Shown in pieces: positions 22,678 to 30,229 of a stretch of DNA of 34,217 nt. The position numbers and the translations under genes are program-made. Numbering within the stretch: the first letter of the stretch is position 1; each line of letters starts with the position of its first letter. Under the pieces are notes generated by a model. That model was not told where the DNA came from. It saw only the letters and a program-made list of their open reading frames with translations, and made no database searches. This stretch comes from JBBQAA01 sp038276395 (GTDB lineage: Bacteria > Actinomycetota > Thermoleophilia > Solirubrobacterales > Solirubrobacteraceae), in contig JBBQAA010000025.1 in NCBI GenBank assembly GCA_038276395.1, forward strand, positions 1 to 34,217. The letters run 5' to 3'.

Positions 22678-23421
22678 GTGAGCGGTCTCGCCGAGGGGCA
22701 GATGACGATCGACGAGCTCGCCCGCCGCAGCGGCATGACGGTGCGGAACATCCGCGCCCACCAGTCCCGCGGCCTGCTGCACCCGCCCGAGGTCCGCGCG
22801 CGGACGGGCTACTACGACGAGGATCATGTCGCCCGGCTCGAGTTGATCCAGGACCTCCAGGCCCAGGGCTTCAACCTCGAGTCGATCCGCCGCCTCGTCG
22901 AGTCCGCCGCCGGGCACAGCGCCGACATCCTCGGCCTGACCCGGGCGCTCATGACCCCGTTCGAGGAGGAGGAGCCGGAGATCGTCACGCGCGCGGAGCT
23001 GGCCGCGCGCGCCGGGCTCCCGGGGCCGGATGACCGCCTCGCGCGGCGCGCGGAGAAGCTCGGCCTGCTCCGCGTGCTCGACGAGGACCGCTACGAGCTC
23101 CTGAGCCCGCGGCTCATCGCCGCCGCCTCGGAGCTGGCCAAGCTCGGCGTGCCGGCCGAGCGCTACCTCGCCGTCGCCGCCGACCTCAAGCGCCACTCCG
23201 AGGGGGTCGCGCGCTCCTTCGTCAAGCTCTTCCTCGCGGGGGTCTGGCACCCGTTCGACAAGGCGGGCCGGCCCGAGGAGGACTGGCCGAAGATCGTCGA
23301 GGGGATCGAGCGCCTGCGCCCGCTGGCCTCCGAGGCCCTGCTCGCCATGTTCCAGCTCACGATGACCCGCGCGGCCGAGGAGGCCTTCGGGCGCGAGCTG
23401 GCCCGCGGAGCCAAGCGCTAG
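22678..23421 (+). CDS. MerR-family transcriptional regulator (247 aa)
   Basis: The N-terminal winged helix-turn-helix is typical of MerR: TIDELARRSGMTVRNIRAHQ, then RGLLHPPE, GYYDEDHVARLELI and a QGFNLESIRRLV helix. The remaining 170 residues form a helical effector region with no cysteine cluster, so metal sensing is unlikely. This size class is common in actinobacteria with unknown ligands. It is divergent from the frameshifted membrane gene and convergent with sufU, with one base between stop codons. The target is probably its own or the divergent promoter. Confidence 0.87.
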   Translation: MSGLAEGQMTIDELARRSGMTVRNIRAHQSRGLLHPPEVRARTGYYDEDHVARLELIQDLQAQGFNLESIRRLVESAAGHSADILGLTRALMTPFEEEEPEIVTRAELAARAGLPGPDDRLARRAEKLGLLRVLDEDRYELLSPRLIAAASELAKLGVPAERYLAVAADLKRHSEGVARSFVKLFLAGVWHPFDKAGRPEEDWPKIVEGIERLRPLASEALLAMFQLTMTRAAEEAFGRELARGAKR

Positions 23422-23422
23422 C

Positions 23423-23821
23423 TCAGGCCTCCCAGGCCACCGAGGCGCCGAGGCCGGCGCTCTTCAGCACCTTCAGCGAGAGCAGCGCGCACTTCATCCG
23501 CGTGGCGGAGATGTCGATCCCCAGCAGGTCGAGCACGAAGGACTTGTCGAGCCGGACGAGCTCCTCGACCGGCATCCCCTTGACCTCGTCGGAGGCCATC
23601 GAGGCCGCCGCCTGGGAGATCGCGCAGCCGTGCCCGGAGAAGCGCACGTCGGCCACGCGGTTCTCGGCGTCGAGCGTGAGCTGGACCTTCAGCTCGTCGC
23701 CGCACAGCGGGTTGTTGTCCTCGAACTCGAGGTCGGGATCGGTCAGCTCCTCCCCCGGCGGCGCCCAGTTGTGGGGCCGCTTGTAGTGCTCGAGGATCTC
23801 CTCGCGGTACAGGTCGTCCAT
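23423..23821 (-). CDS. sufU: Sulfur-transfer scaffold protein SufU
   Basis: A 132-aa IscU-fold protein. SufU takes persulfide sulfur from SufS and passes it to SufBCD. The three zinc/active cysteines are present (NPLCGDEL, GHGCAISQA, RMKCALL), as is the opening LYREEILEHYKRPHN. The stretch between the second and third Cys is of the longer type that separates SufU from IscU. ATG 23821 has GAGGAG two bases upstream and TACCGT nine bases upstream. It is separated from sufS by cspA and a cupin remnant, though on the same strand. Confidence 0.94.
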   Translation of the reverse strand: MDDLYREEILEHYKRPHNWAPPGEELTDPDLEFEDNNPLCGDELKVQLTLDAENRVADVRFSGHGCAISQAAASMASDEVKGMPVEELVRLDKSFVLDLLGIDISATRMKCALLSLKVLKSAGLGASVAWEA

Positions 23822-23829
23822 CGCTCCTC

Positions 23830-23836
23830 TACGGTA
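23830..23836. promoter_or_regulatory. Shared divergent -10 region, sufU / methyltransferase
   Basis: The 7-bp sequence TACGGTA gives TACGGT reading rightwards, six bases before the methyltransferase GTG (23842). It gives TACCGT reading leftwards, nine bases before the sufU ATG (23821). Both boxes lie in a 20-bp intergenic gap, so the two genes may compete for polymerase. Confidence 0.45.
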
Positions 23837-23841
23837 TCCCC

Positions 23842-24651
23842 GTGGCCGCGGCGATCGACCCCGGGGAGGCCAAGGGCCGCCAGCGCGCGATGTGGGCGCT
23901 CGGGGACTACGACGCCAGCGCGCGCGTCTTCGCCCCGTCGGCGGACGTGCTCCTGCGCGCGGCGGGCGTCGCGGCGGGCATGGATGTGCTCGACGTCGCG
24001 ACGGGGACGGGCAACGTCGCGCTCGCCGCCGCCCGCGCGGGCGCGCGCGTGACGGGCTGCGACCTCACTCCGGCGCTGCTCGCGATCGCGCGGGCGCGCG
24101 CGGAGGAGGACGGCCTCGAGGTGGCGTGGCACGAGGCCGACGTCGAGGCGCTGCCGTTCGCGGACGCGAGCTTCGACGCCGTCCTCTCCTCCTTCGGCGC
24201 GATGTTCGCGCCCCGGCCCGAGGTGGCCGCCGCCGAGCTCTTCCGTGTCCTGCGGCCGGGCGGCGTCGCCGGCCTGCTCTCGTGGACTCCCGAGGGGTCA
24301 AACGGCCCGCTGCTCGCCGTCATGCGCGACCACCTGCCCCAGCCGCCGGGCACGCCCCGGCCCGATCGCTGGGGCGAGGAGGCGTTCATGCGCACGCTGC
24401 TCGCCCCCCACGCCTCCTCCGTCGAGTTCTCCCGCGACGAGGTCGTCTGGCGCTTCCCCTCCCGCGAGGCCGCGCGGGCTTTCCACGAGGAGAAGGTGCC
24501 GCCGGCGATCGCGCTGCGCCGCGCGCTCCCGCCCGAGCGCTATTCGGAGGCCCTGGCCGCGCTCGAAGCCGCCCAGGAGCCGTTCATCACCGAGGAGCCG
24601 GACGGGATCGTCATGCCCGCCGAGTACCTCGTCACGATCGCGCGCGGCTGA
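23842..24651 (+). CDS. Class I SAM-dependent methyltransferase
   Basis: A 269-aa protein with the methyltransferase-11/UbiE-like fold. Motif I is VLDVATGTGNVALAAA (near residue 50), followed by an acidic residue ending strand 2 (VTGCDLTP), the motif II region DVEALPFADASFDAVLSSFGAMF, and LRPGGVAGLLSW. The C-terminal third likely binds the acceptor, which cannot be guessed. GTG 23842 is chosen for the TACGGT box six bases upstream. It is divergent from sufU. Confidence 0.88.
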   Translation: MAAAIDPGEAKGRQRAMWALGDYDASARVFAPSADVLLRAAGVAAGMDVLDVATGTGNVALAAARAGARVTGCDLTPALLAIARARAEEDGLEVAWHEADVEALPFADASFDAVLSSFGAMFAPRPEVAAAELFRVLRPGGVAGLLSWTPEGSNGPLLAVMRDHLPQPPGTPRPDRWGEEAFMRTLLAPHASSVEFSRDEVVWRFPSREAARAFHEEKVPPAIALRRALPPERYSEALAALEAAQEPFITEEPDGIVMPAEYLVTIARG

Positions 24652-24695
24652 GCCGGCCCGCGCCCGCAGCCGCCGAGGCCGTCGTCGGCCGCCGC

Positions 24696-24736
24696 TGTCC
24701 TGCCCTGATACGCATATAGCGCTCCAAGTCAGGACA
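24696..24736. repeat. Short inverted repeat at the cupin remnant breakpoint
   Basis: Arms TGTCCTG (24696-24702) and CAGGACA (24730-24736) flank 27 bases that include an AT-rich core, GCATATAGC, unusual in this GC-rich window. It lies between the methyltransferase stop and the point where the cupin-like reading frame loses sense. It may be a small mobile or REP-like sequence. Confidence 0.45.
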
Positions 24737-24770
24737 CCTACCGCGGTTTCGGGGCGCGGCCGCGGCGGGC

Positions 24771-24929
24771 CGCACCGTCTCCGCGCCGGCGGGCAGCTCG
24801 ATCTGGTAGAGCCCGAAGGCGCGCACCCCGAGCGCCGCCGCCCCGACGCCCTCGTCGTACGAGCTCGCCGCCGGATGCGGGCCCGGGAGCCGGTTCGAGG
24901 TTCCGGGCGTCGATCTTCACGTAGGTCAT
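24771..24929 (-). pseudogene. Truncated, frameshifted cupin-like gene remnant
   Basis: ATG 24929, with GGAG seven bases upstream, starts MTYVKIDARNLEPAPG. One base too many in a GGGCCC stretch near 24884 then shifts sense into the next frame, which reads ASSYDEGVGAAALGVRAFG and LYQIELPAGAETVR. That pattern resembles the lead-in to a small cupin barrel, but the expected His-rich metal motif and the rest of the domain are missing. The sequence after about 24771 looks unrelated and runs into the short inverted repeat. The cupin assignment rests on sequence style and is tentative. Confidence 0.45.
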
Positions 24930-24965
24930 CGAGCTTCTCCACTCCTCGCGCGAGGCTTAACGACC

Positions 24966-24993
24966 GCGGGCGCCGGGAGAACCCGGCGCCCGC
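24966..24993 (-). terminator. Hairpin terminator downstream of cspA
   Basis: A perfect 12-bp stem (GCGGGCGCCGGG with its complement) and a 4-base loop lies 27 bases after the cspA stop. In the minus direction it is followed by GGTCGTTAAG, a weak T-containing tail. Position and strength support a terminator for cspA. Confidence 0.75.
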
Positions 24994-25020
24994 GCGCGAA
25001 CCTCAGACGCTGAGCGTCGC

Positions 25021-25224
25021 TCAGATCGTCTGGACGTTGATGGCCTTCGGGCCCTTGTCGCCGGGCTCGGAGTCGTAGGAGACCTTCGCGCCCTCGGCCA
25101 GGGAGCGGTAGCCGTCGGCCTGGATCGAGGAGTGGTGCACGAACAGGTCCTTGCCCTGGTCGTCCGGCGTGATGAAGCCGAAGCCCTTCTCGTCGCTGAA
25201 CCACTTGACGGTTCCTGTGGCCAT
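25021..25224 (-). CDS. Cold-shock protein (CspA family)
   Basis: A 67-aa single OB-fold RNA/DNA chaperone. It carries both nucleic-acid-binding motifs, KGFGFI (RNP1) and DLFVHHS (RNP2), the opening GTVKWFSDEKG and the end KGPKAINV. AGGAGGT lies eight bases before the ATG, one of the best ribosome sites in the window. A 138-bp gap upstream, after the sufS stop, allows a leader of over 100 bases, as often seen for cold-shock genes. It has its own terminator, so it is probably a separate unit inserted between sufS and sufU. Confidence 0.96.
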   Translation of the reverse strand: MATGTVKWFSDEKGFGFITPDDQGKDLFVHHSSIQADGYRSLAEGAKVSYDSEPGDKGPKAINVQTI

Positions 25225-25362
25225 GATGTGTTACCTCCTGCGTTGTGTGCGGCGGACGCGGAGGTGCTGCAGAAACAGACGACGGCGGGCGCTGGGCACA
25301 TATTGATGCCGGTGAAACCCGACGTGTACCCGCCGGACGGTAGCAGATGCGAACGCGCCGGG

Positions 25363-26610
25363 TCAGAGCTGGAGCGTCGCGCGCACCGAGGCGAGCGCCT
25401 CGAGGAGGCGGTCAACGTCCTCGCGCGTGTTGTGCACGGCGAAGCTCGCCCGCGCCGTGGCGGGCACGCCGAGCCGCCGCATGAGCGGCTGGGCGCAGTG
25501 GTGCCCCGCGCGCACGCACACGTTCTCGCGCGCGAGGATCTCCGCCACGTCGTGGGGATGGGCGCCCTCCACGGCGAAGGAGACGAGCGCGCCGCGGTGC
25601 TCGAGCCCAGGCCCGAAGACGCGGATGCCTCCGGCCTCGGCCAGGCGCTCGAGCGCGTAGCCCGTGAGGTCGCGCTCGTGGGCGGCGACGGCGTCGAGCC
25701 CGAGCGCATCCAGCCACTCGACCGCGGCGCCGAGCGCGGTCGCCTCGGCGAAGGGCGTCGTGCCCGCCTCGAACTTCCACGGCAGTTCGTTCCAGCGGGA
25801 GGCGAAGAAGTCGACCGAGGAGATCATGTCCCCCCCGGCGAGGAACGGGGGCATCGCCTCGAGCAGCTCGCGGCGCGCGTGCAGGACGCCGATGCCGGTC
25901 GGCCCGTAGACCTTGTGGCCGGTCCAGGCGTAGAAGTCGGCGCCCGTGGCGCACACGTCGACCGCGCGCTGGGGCACGGCCTGGGCTCCGTCGAGCAGCA
26001 GCAGCGCCCCGGCGGCGTGGGCGCGCCGCGCGATCTCCGCCACCGGGTTGACCGTCCCGAGCACGTTCGAGACATGCGCGCAGGCCACGAGCTTCGGCTC
26101 GCGGGCGAGCAGCGCGTCGAGTGAGTCGAGGTCGAGCCGGCCGTCCTCCGTCAGCTCGGCGTAGGCCAGCTCGGCGCCGGTCGCCTCGGCCAGGAGCTGC
26201 CAGGGGACGATGTTCGAGTGGTGCTCCATCGGCGTGAGGACGAGGAGGTCCCCCTCCCCCACGTTCTGTCTTCCCCACGAGTAGGCGACGAGGTTGATCG
26301 CCTCGGTGGCGTTCTTCGTGAAGATGGTCTCCGCCTCGTCCATCCCGGTGAAGCGGGCGATGCGCGCGCGGGCGCCCTCGAAGCGCTCGGTGGCCTCGAC
26401 GGCCAGCGGGTAGACGCCGCGGTGGATGTTGGCGTTGTGCAGGCCGAGCGACTCCGCCAGGGAGTCGAGCACGGCGCGCGGCTTCTGCGCCGTGGCGGCG
26501 GAGTCCAGGTAGACGAGGGGATGGCCCTCGCCCGCGCCGTCCTTCCTGGTCAGGATCGGAAACTCGGACGCGACGCCTGCGCCGAGCGCAGTCGCGGCCG
26601 TCGTGCTCAC
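25363..26610 (-). CDS. sufS: Cysteine desulfurase SufS
   Basis: A PLP enzyme that takes sulfur from cysteine as an enzyme persulfide and hands it to SufU. The 415-aa group II desulfurase has LDSAATAQKP near the N-terminus, NIHRGVYPL, TKNATEAINLVA, EHHSN, PLP-binding Lys233 in TGHKVYGPTGIG and persulfide Cys372 in RAGHHCAQP. All catalytic residues are present. GTG 26610 overlaps the sufC stop (GTGA), so it is translationally coupled to sufC. Confidence 0.96.
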   Translation of the reverse strand: MSTTAATALGAGVASEFPILTRKDGAGEGHPLVYLDSAATAQKPRAVLDSLAESLGLHNANIHRGVYPLAVEATERFEGARARIARFTGMDEAETIFTKNATEAINLVAYSWGRQNVGEGDLLVLTPMEHHSNIVPWQLLAEATGAELAYAELTEDGRLDLDSLDALLAREPKLVACAHVSNVLGTVNPVAEIARRAHAAGALLLLDGAQAVPQRAVDVCATGADFYAWTGHKVYGPTGIGVLHARRELLEAMPPFLAGGDMISSVDFFASRWNELPWKFEAGTTPFAEATALGAAVEWLDALGLDAVAAHERDLTGYALERLAEAGGIRVFGPGLEHRGALVSFAVEGAHPHDVAEILARENVCVRAGHHCAQPLMRRLGVPATARASFAVHNTREDVDRLLEALASVRATLQL

Positions 26611-27374
26611 GCGGCCGCCCCCGCCTCGACCTCGTCCTTGATCCAGCCGTAGCCCTTCTCCTCGAGCGTCGAGACGAGCTCCGGGCCACCCTCCTTGACG
26701 ATCCGCCCCTGGTAGAGGACGTGCACGTGGGAGGGCTCGACGAGGTGGAGGATCCGCTGGTAGTGGGTGATGATGAGCATCCCCATCTTGTGCTCCTGCG
26801 CCACGGCATTGACCCCGGCCGAGACCGTGCGCAGCGCGTCGATGTCAAGGCCGGAGTCGGTCTCGTCGAGCACGGCGAGGTCGGGCTTCTGCAGCGCGAG
26901 CTGGAGGATCTCCATGCGCTTCTTCTCCCCGCCCGAGAAGCCGTCGTTCAGGTAGCGGCGGGAGAACTCCTCCGGCACCTCGGTGCGCTTCATCGCCTCG
27001 CGCACGGTGGAGGCGAACTCCTTGATCGAGATCGGGTCCTCCCCGCGGGACTCGCGCTGGGCGTTCAGCACCGTGCGCAGGTACTTCGTCACGGTCACGC
27101 CGGGCACGGCGACGGGGTACTGGAAGGCCATGAAGAGCCCGAGGTGCGCCCGCTCGTCCGGCTCGGCCTCGGTGATGTCCTGCCCCTTCCAGAGGATCTG
27201 GCCCTCGGTCACCTCGAGCGACGGGTGGCCCATGACGGCGTTGGCGAGCGTCGACTTGCCGGAGCCGTTCGGGCCCATCATGGCGTGGATCTCGCTCGTG
27301 CCGACGGTCAGGTCGACCCCCTTGAGGATCTCCTTCTCGCCGACGGAGACGTGGAGGTTCTTGATCTCGAGCAT
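26607..27374 (-). CDS. sufC: Fe-S cluster assembly ATPase SufC
   Basis: The ABC-type ATPase of the SufBCD scaffold. The 255-aa product has Walker A GPNGSGKST, the Q-loop region, the signature FSGGEKKRMEI, Walker B LAVLDETDSGLD (SufC-type) and the H-loop ITHYQRIL. It has no membrane domain. ATG 27374 is preferred over upstream in-frame codons because AGGA lies five bases before it and the product then starts with the standard MLEIKNLHV. It follows the Rrf2 regulator by 22 bp and overlaps sufS by 4 bp. Confidence 0.96.
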   Translation of the reverse strand: MLEIKNLHVSVGEKEILKGVDLTVGTSEIHAMMGPNGSGKSTLANAVMGHPSLEVTEGQILWKGQDITEAEPDERAHLGLFMAFQYPVAVPGVTVTKYLRTVLNAQRESRGEDPISIKEFASTVREAMKRTEVPEEFSRRYLNDGFSGGEKKRMEILQLALQKPDLAVLDETDSGLDIDALRTVSAGVNAVAQEHKMGMLIITHYQRILHLVEPSHVHVLYQGRIVKEGGPELVSTLEEKGYGWIKDEVEAGAAA

Positions 27375-27396
27375 GGGGTTCCTGAGTGGTGGTGGG

Positions 27397-27852
27397 CTAG
27401 GCGGCCGCGACCTGCTCACCCGTGCGGGTGAAGGCGACGAGGTCCGCGAGGGTGGTGGTCTGAAGCGCGCGGTCGATGCCGCCCTGGACCCGCGTCCACA
27501 GGAGCTTCGTCGCGCAGCGGCCGGCGTCCTCCTCGTGGGAGCAGACGACGCGGCTCGTGGCCGGCGCCGGCCCGAAGCACGACATCGGGGAGACGGGGCC
27601 CTCGAGCGCGTGGACGACCTCGGCCATGGTGATCGCCTCCGGCTCGCACCCCAGCCAGTAGCCGCCGCGGGCGCCGCGGGCGCTCTGCACGAGACCGGCC
27701 CTGCGCAGGCGGGCGACGATCTGCTCGAGGTAGGCGAGGGGCAGGCCCTCGGCGTCCGCGATGGCCTTTAGGCTCGTCGGATGCTGAGCCTCGTGGCGCC
27801 CGAGCTCGACCATGAAGCGCACGCCGTACTCCGCCTTGGAGGAGAAGATCAC
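27397..27852 (-). CDS. Rrf2-family Fe-S-responsive regulator (IscR/SufR-like)
   Basis: A 151-aa winged-helix regulator. The N-terminal HTH begins IFSSKAEYGVRFMVEL and includes SLKAIADAEGLPLAYLEQIVARLRRAGLV, followed by the wing ARGARGGYWL. The C-terminal half has Cys92, Cys104 and Cys113, suited to bind a [2Fe-2S] cluster as in IscR, although the spacing (x11, x8) differs from the x5, x5 of E. coli IscR. As first gene of the rrf2-sufC-sufS unit it probably autoregulates the cluster genes. GTG 27852 has TAGGAT six bases upstream. Confidence 0.92.
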   Translation of the reverse strand: MIFSSKAEYGVRFMVELGRHEAQHPTSLKAIADAEGLPLAYLEQIVARLRRAGLVQSARGARGGYWLGCEPEAITMAEVVHALEGPVSPMSCFGPAPATSRVVCSHEEDAGRCATKLLWTRVQGGIDRALQTTTLADLVAFTRTGEQVAAA

Positions 27853-27858
27853 GGGGAA

Positions 27859-27864
27859 ATCCTA
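27859..27864 (-). promoter_or_regulatory. Putative -10 box of the rrf2-sufC-sufS unit (TAGGAT)
   Basis: TAGGAT on the minus strand ends six bases before the GTG of the Rrf2-family gene, consistent with leaderless transcription. It is probably the main promoter of this part of the suf region. Confidence 0.55.
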
Positions 27865-27890
27865 GCGCTGAGGTCGGAGTTGCCGGCCCG

Positions 27891-29261
27891 GTGAGCCTCG
27901 ACCTCCCCGGGCTGATGCGCCGCTGGGTGTCCGCAAGCCGCCAGGCGCTGCGCAGCGAGCTGTGGCCGGTGCCGGCGATTGGCGTCCTTGTCGGCCTCGT
28001 CGTCGGCATCGTGCTCCCGAAGGTCGACAGCTCGATCGACCGCCATCTCCCCCACGCGCTCTCCCAGTACCTGTTCGGCGGCGGGGCGAGCGCGGCGCGG
28101 GAGGTTCTCGGCGTGGTGGCGAGCTCGCTCGTCACGGTGACCTCGCTGACCTTCTCGCTGACGGTCGTCACGCTGCAGCTCGCCAGCGGGCAGTTCTCCC
28201 CGCGGTTGCTGCGGACCTTCACGCGCGACCGCACCGTGCACTTCACGCTCGCGCTCTTCCTCGCGACCTTCGTCTACGCGCTGGCCGTGCTGCGCACGGT
28301 GCGCTCCGCGCAGGACCAGCAGCAGGTCTTCGTGCCTCAGGTCGCCGTCACCGTCGGCTTCGTGCTGTGCATCGCCAGCGTGCTCGCGCTCGTCCTCTTC
28401 CTCGCCCACCTCGCCTCGGAGATCCGCGTGGAGACGATGCTCAAGAACGTCCATGAGGACGCCAGCGCGACCGCGAGCCGGGTCTCCCACCGGGAGGAGC
28501 CGGGGGCGCGCGACTCCGTCGGGCCCGACGCGCCGAAGGGCGCGGCCCTGCTGCTCGCGGGCAGCTCGGGCTTCCTCCTGAAGGTCGACGGCGAGTCGCT
28601 GCTCGCCGCCGCCGTGAGCGCCGGCGCGGTCGTCCTCATCGACCGCGCTTCCGGTGCCTCGCTCATCGCCGGTACGCCGTTCGGCGCTGTCTGGGCCCAC
28701 GGCGACCCGCTCGAGGACGACGCGCTCGAGCGCGTGCAGGCGGGCGTCGACGGCGCGGCCTCCATCGGCTTCGAGCGCACCGAGGAGCAGGACCTCGGCT
28801 ACGGGATGCGCCAGCTCGCCGACGTGACGATCAAGGCGCTTTCGCCGGGGATCAACGACCCGACGACCGCGATCCACGCGCTCGGGCACTGCTCGGGGCT
28901 GCTGTGCGAGCTGGCCGGGCGCGATCTCGGCCCGAAGCTCCTGTGCGACGAGGACGGCGCGACGCGGGTCGTCCTCGCGCGCCCCGGCTTCGGCGAGCTG
29001 CTGGAGATCGCCGTCGGGCAGGCGCGCCGCTTCGCCGATGACCCGATGGTCCTGCATCGCCTCTTCGCGCTCCTGCGCGAGGTGACCTGGCGCGCTCCCG
29101 GCACCCACGAGCGCGAGGCGATCCGCGAGCAGCTCGGGCGCCTGCGCGCCACCGCGGCCGACCTCGACCTCGCCGACGCCGAGCTCGCGGAGCTGAGAGA
29201 GCACGCGGCGCTCGTCGAGGAGGCCCTCGCCGGCTCCTGGCCGCTGCACCAGCGCTCATGA
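27891..29261 (+). CDS. DUF2254-family membrane protein
   Basis: A 456-aa predicted membrane protein. Four hydrophobic segments lie near 26-43, 72-97, 111-132 and 144-172, then a cytoplasmic region of about 280 residues. The segments SLTFSLTVVTLQLASGQFSPRLLRTF and ALSPGINDPTTAIH are characteristic of DUF2254 (COG4325), a family of unknown function. GTG 27891 is divergent from the Rrf2 gene across 38 bp. Its stop overlaps the start of the MscS gene (ATGA), so a shared envelope or osmotic role is plausible but inferred. Confidence 0.88.
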   Translation: MSLDLPGLMRRWVSASRQALRSELWPVPAIGVLVGLVVGIVLPKVDSSIDRHLPHALSQYLFGGGASAAREVLGVVASSLVTVTSLTFSLTVVTLQLASGQFSPRLLRTFTRDRTVHFTLALFLATFVYALAVLRTVRSAQDQQQVFVPQVAVTVGFVLCIASVLALVLFLAHLASEIRVETMLKNVHEDASATASRVSHREEPGARDSVGPDAPKGAALLLAGSSGFLLKVDGESLLAAAVSAGAVVLIDRASGASLIAGTPFGAVWAHGDPLEDDALERVQAGVDGAASIGFERTEEQDLGYGMRQLADVTIKALSPGINDPTTAIHALGHCSGLLCELAGRDLGPKLLCDEDGATRVVLARPGFGELLEIAVGQARRFADDPMVLHRLFALLREVTWRAPGTHEREAIREQLGRLRATAADLDLADAELAELREHAALVEEALAGSWPLHQRS

Positions 29262-30226
29262 TGATCGCCGCCCAGCACGACGCCGTGCGCTTCCTCGGGG
29301 TGACGCTCGTCGGGGTGACGAAGGAGACCGGCACGAAGGTCCTCTTCACGCTCGTCTTCGTGCTCGTCATCGTCGCGCTGCGCCGCCTGGCGGCGATCCT
29401 CATGCGCCGAGTGCTGGGCGGCCGGGTCGCCGACCCACGGCGGTTCTGGACGCGGCAGGGCGTGCAGGTCGTCACGGCGATCGTGCTCGTGCTCGGCGTG
29501 CTGTCGATCTGGATCACGCCGGGGACGAACGTGACGACCGGCGTCGGGCTCATCAGCGCCGGCCTGGCCTTCGCCCTGCAGCAGGTCATCACCTCGCTGG
29601 CGGCCTACTTCGTCATCCTGCGCGGCGACACGTTCGGCGTCGGGGATCGCATCACGCTCGGCGGGGTGCGCGGCGACGTCGTGCGCCTCGGCTTCCTGAA
29701 GACGACGATCATGGAGATGGGCCAGCCGCCGTCGGTCAGCGCCGCCGACCCCGCCGTGTGGGTCAACTCGCGCCAGTACACCGGGCGTCTCGTCACGGTG
29801 ACGAACGGCGTCATCTTCCAGGACCCGGTCTACAACTACACGCGCGACTTCCCCTACCTGTGGGAGGAGATCGTGCTGCCCTTCCCCTACGCCGCCGACC
29901 GGGCGCGCTCGGAGGCGATCATGCTCGCCGCCGCCGCCGACCACGCGGTGATCGGGGAGCCGGCCGCGGCGGCGGCGCTCGCCTACATGCGCACGCGCTA
30001 CGCGATGTCCGACGCCTCCCTCGAGCCCGCGGTCTACTACCGCCTGACCGACAACTGGCTCGAGCTCTCGCTGCGCTTCCTCGTGCCCGCGCGCGGGGTC
30101 AGGGAGATCAAGGACCGGATGAGCCGCCAGCTCCTCGCGCAGCTCGACGCGGCGGGGATCGAGCTGGCCTCGACGACCTACGACGTCGTCGGGCTGCCGC
30201 CGATCCGCCTGGCGGGCCGGGAGTGA
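29258..30226 (+). CDS. MscS-family mechanosensitive ion channel
   Basis: A 322-aa channel protein. Hydrophobic helices lie at about 26-45, 68-86 and 93-115. The third is the Gly/Ala-rich pore helix (GVGLISAGLAFALQQ), followed by the beta domain with GDRITLGGVRGDVVRLGFLKTTI and VTVTNGVIFQDPV. The loop between the two beta-domain strands is extended compared with E. coli MscS. The C-terminal alpha/beta domain is complete. Such channels release solutes on hypo-osmotic shock. It begins ATGATG within the upstream stop. Confidence 0.9.
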   Translation: MMIAAQHDAVRFLGVTLVGVTKETGTKVLFTLVFVLVIVALRRLAAILMRRVLGGRVADPRRFWTRQGVQVVTAIVLVLGVLSIWITPGTNVTTGVGLISAGLAFALQQVITSLAAYFVILRGDTFGVGDRITLGGVRGDVVRLGFLKTTIMEMGQPPSVSAADPAVWVNSRQYTGRLVTVTNGVIFQDPVYNYTRDFPYLWEEIVLPFPYAADRARSEAIMLAAAADHAVIGEPAAAAALAYMRTRYAMSDASLEPAVYYRLTDNWLELSLRFLVPARGVREIKDRMSRQLLAQLDAAGIELASTTYDVVGLPPIRLAGRE

Positions 30227-30229
30227 GGC

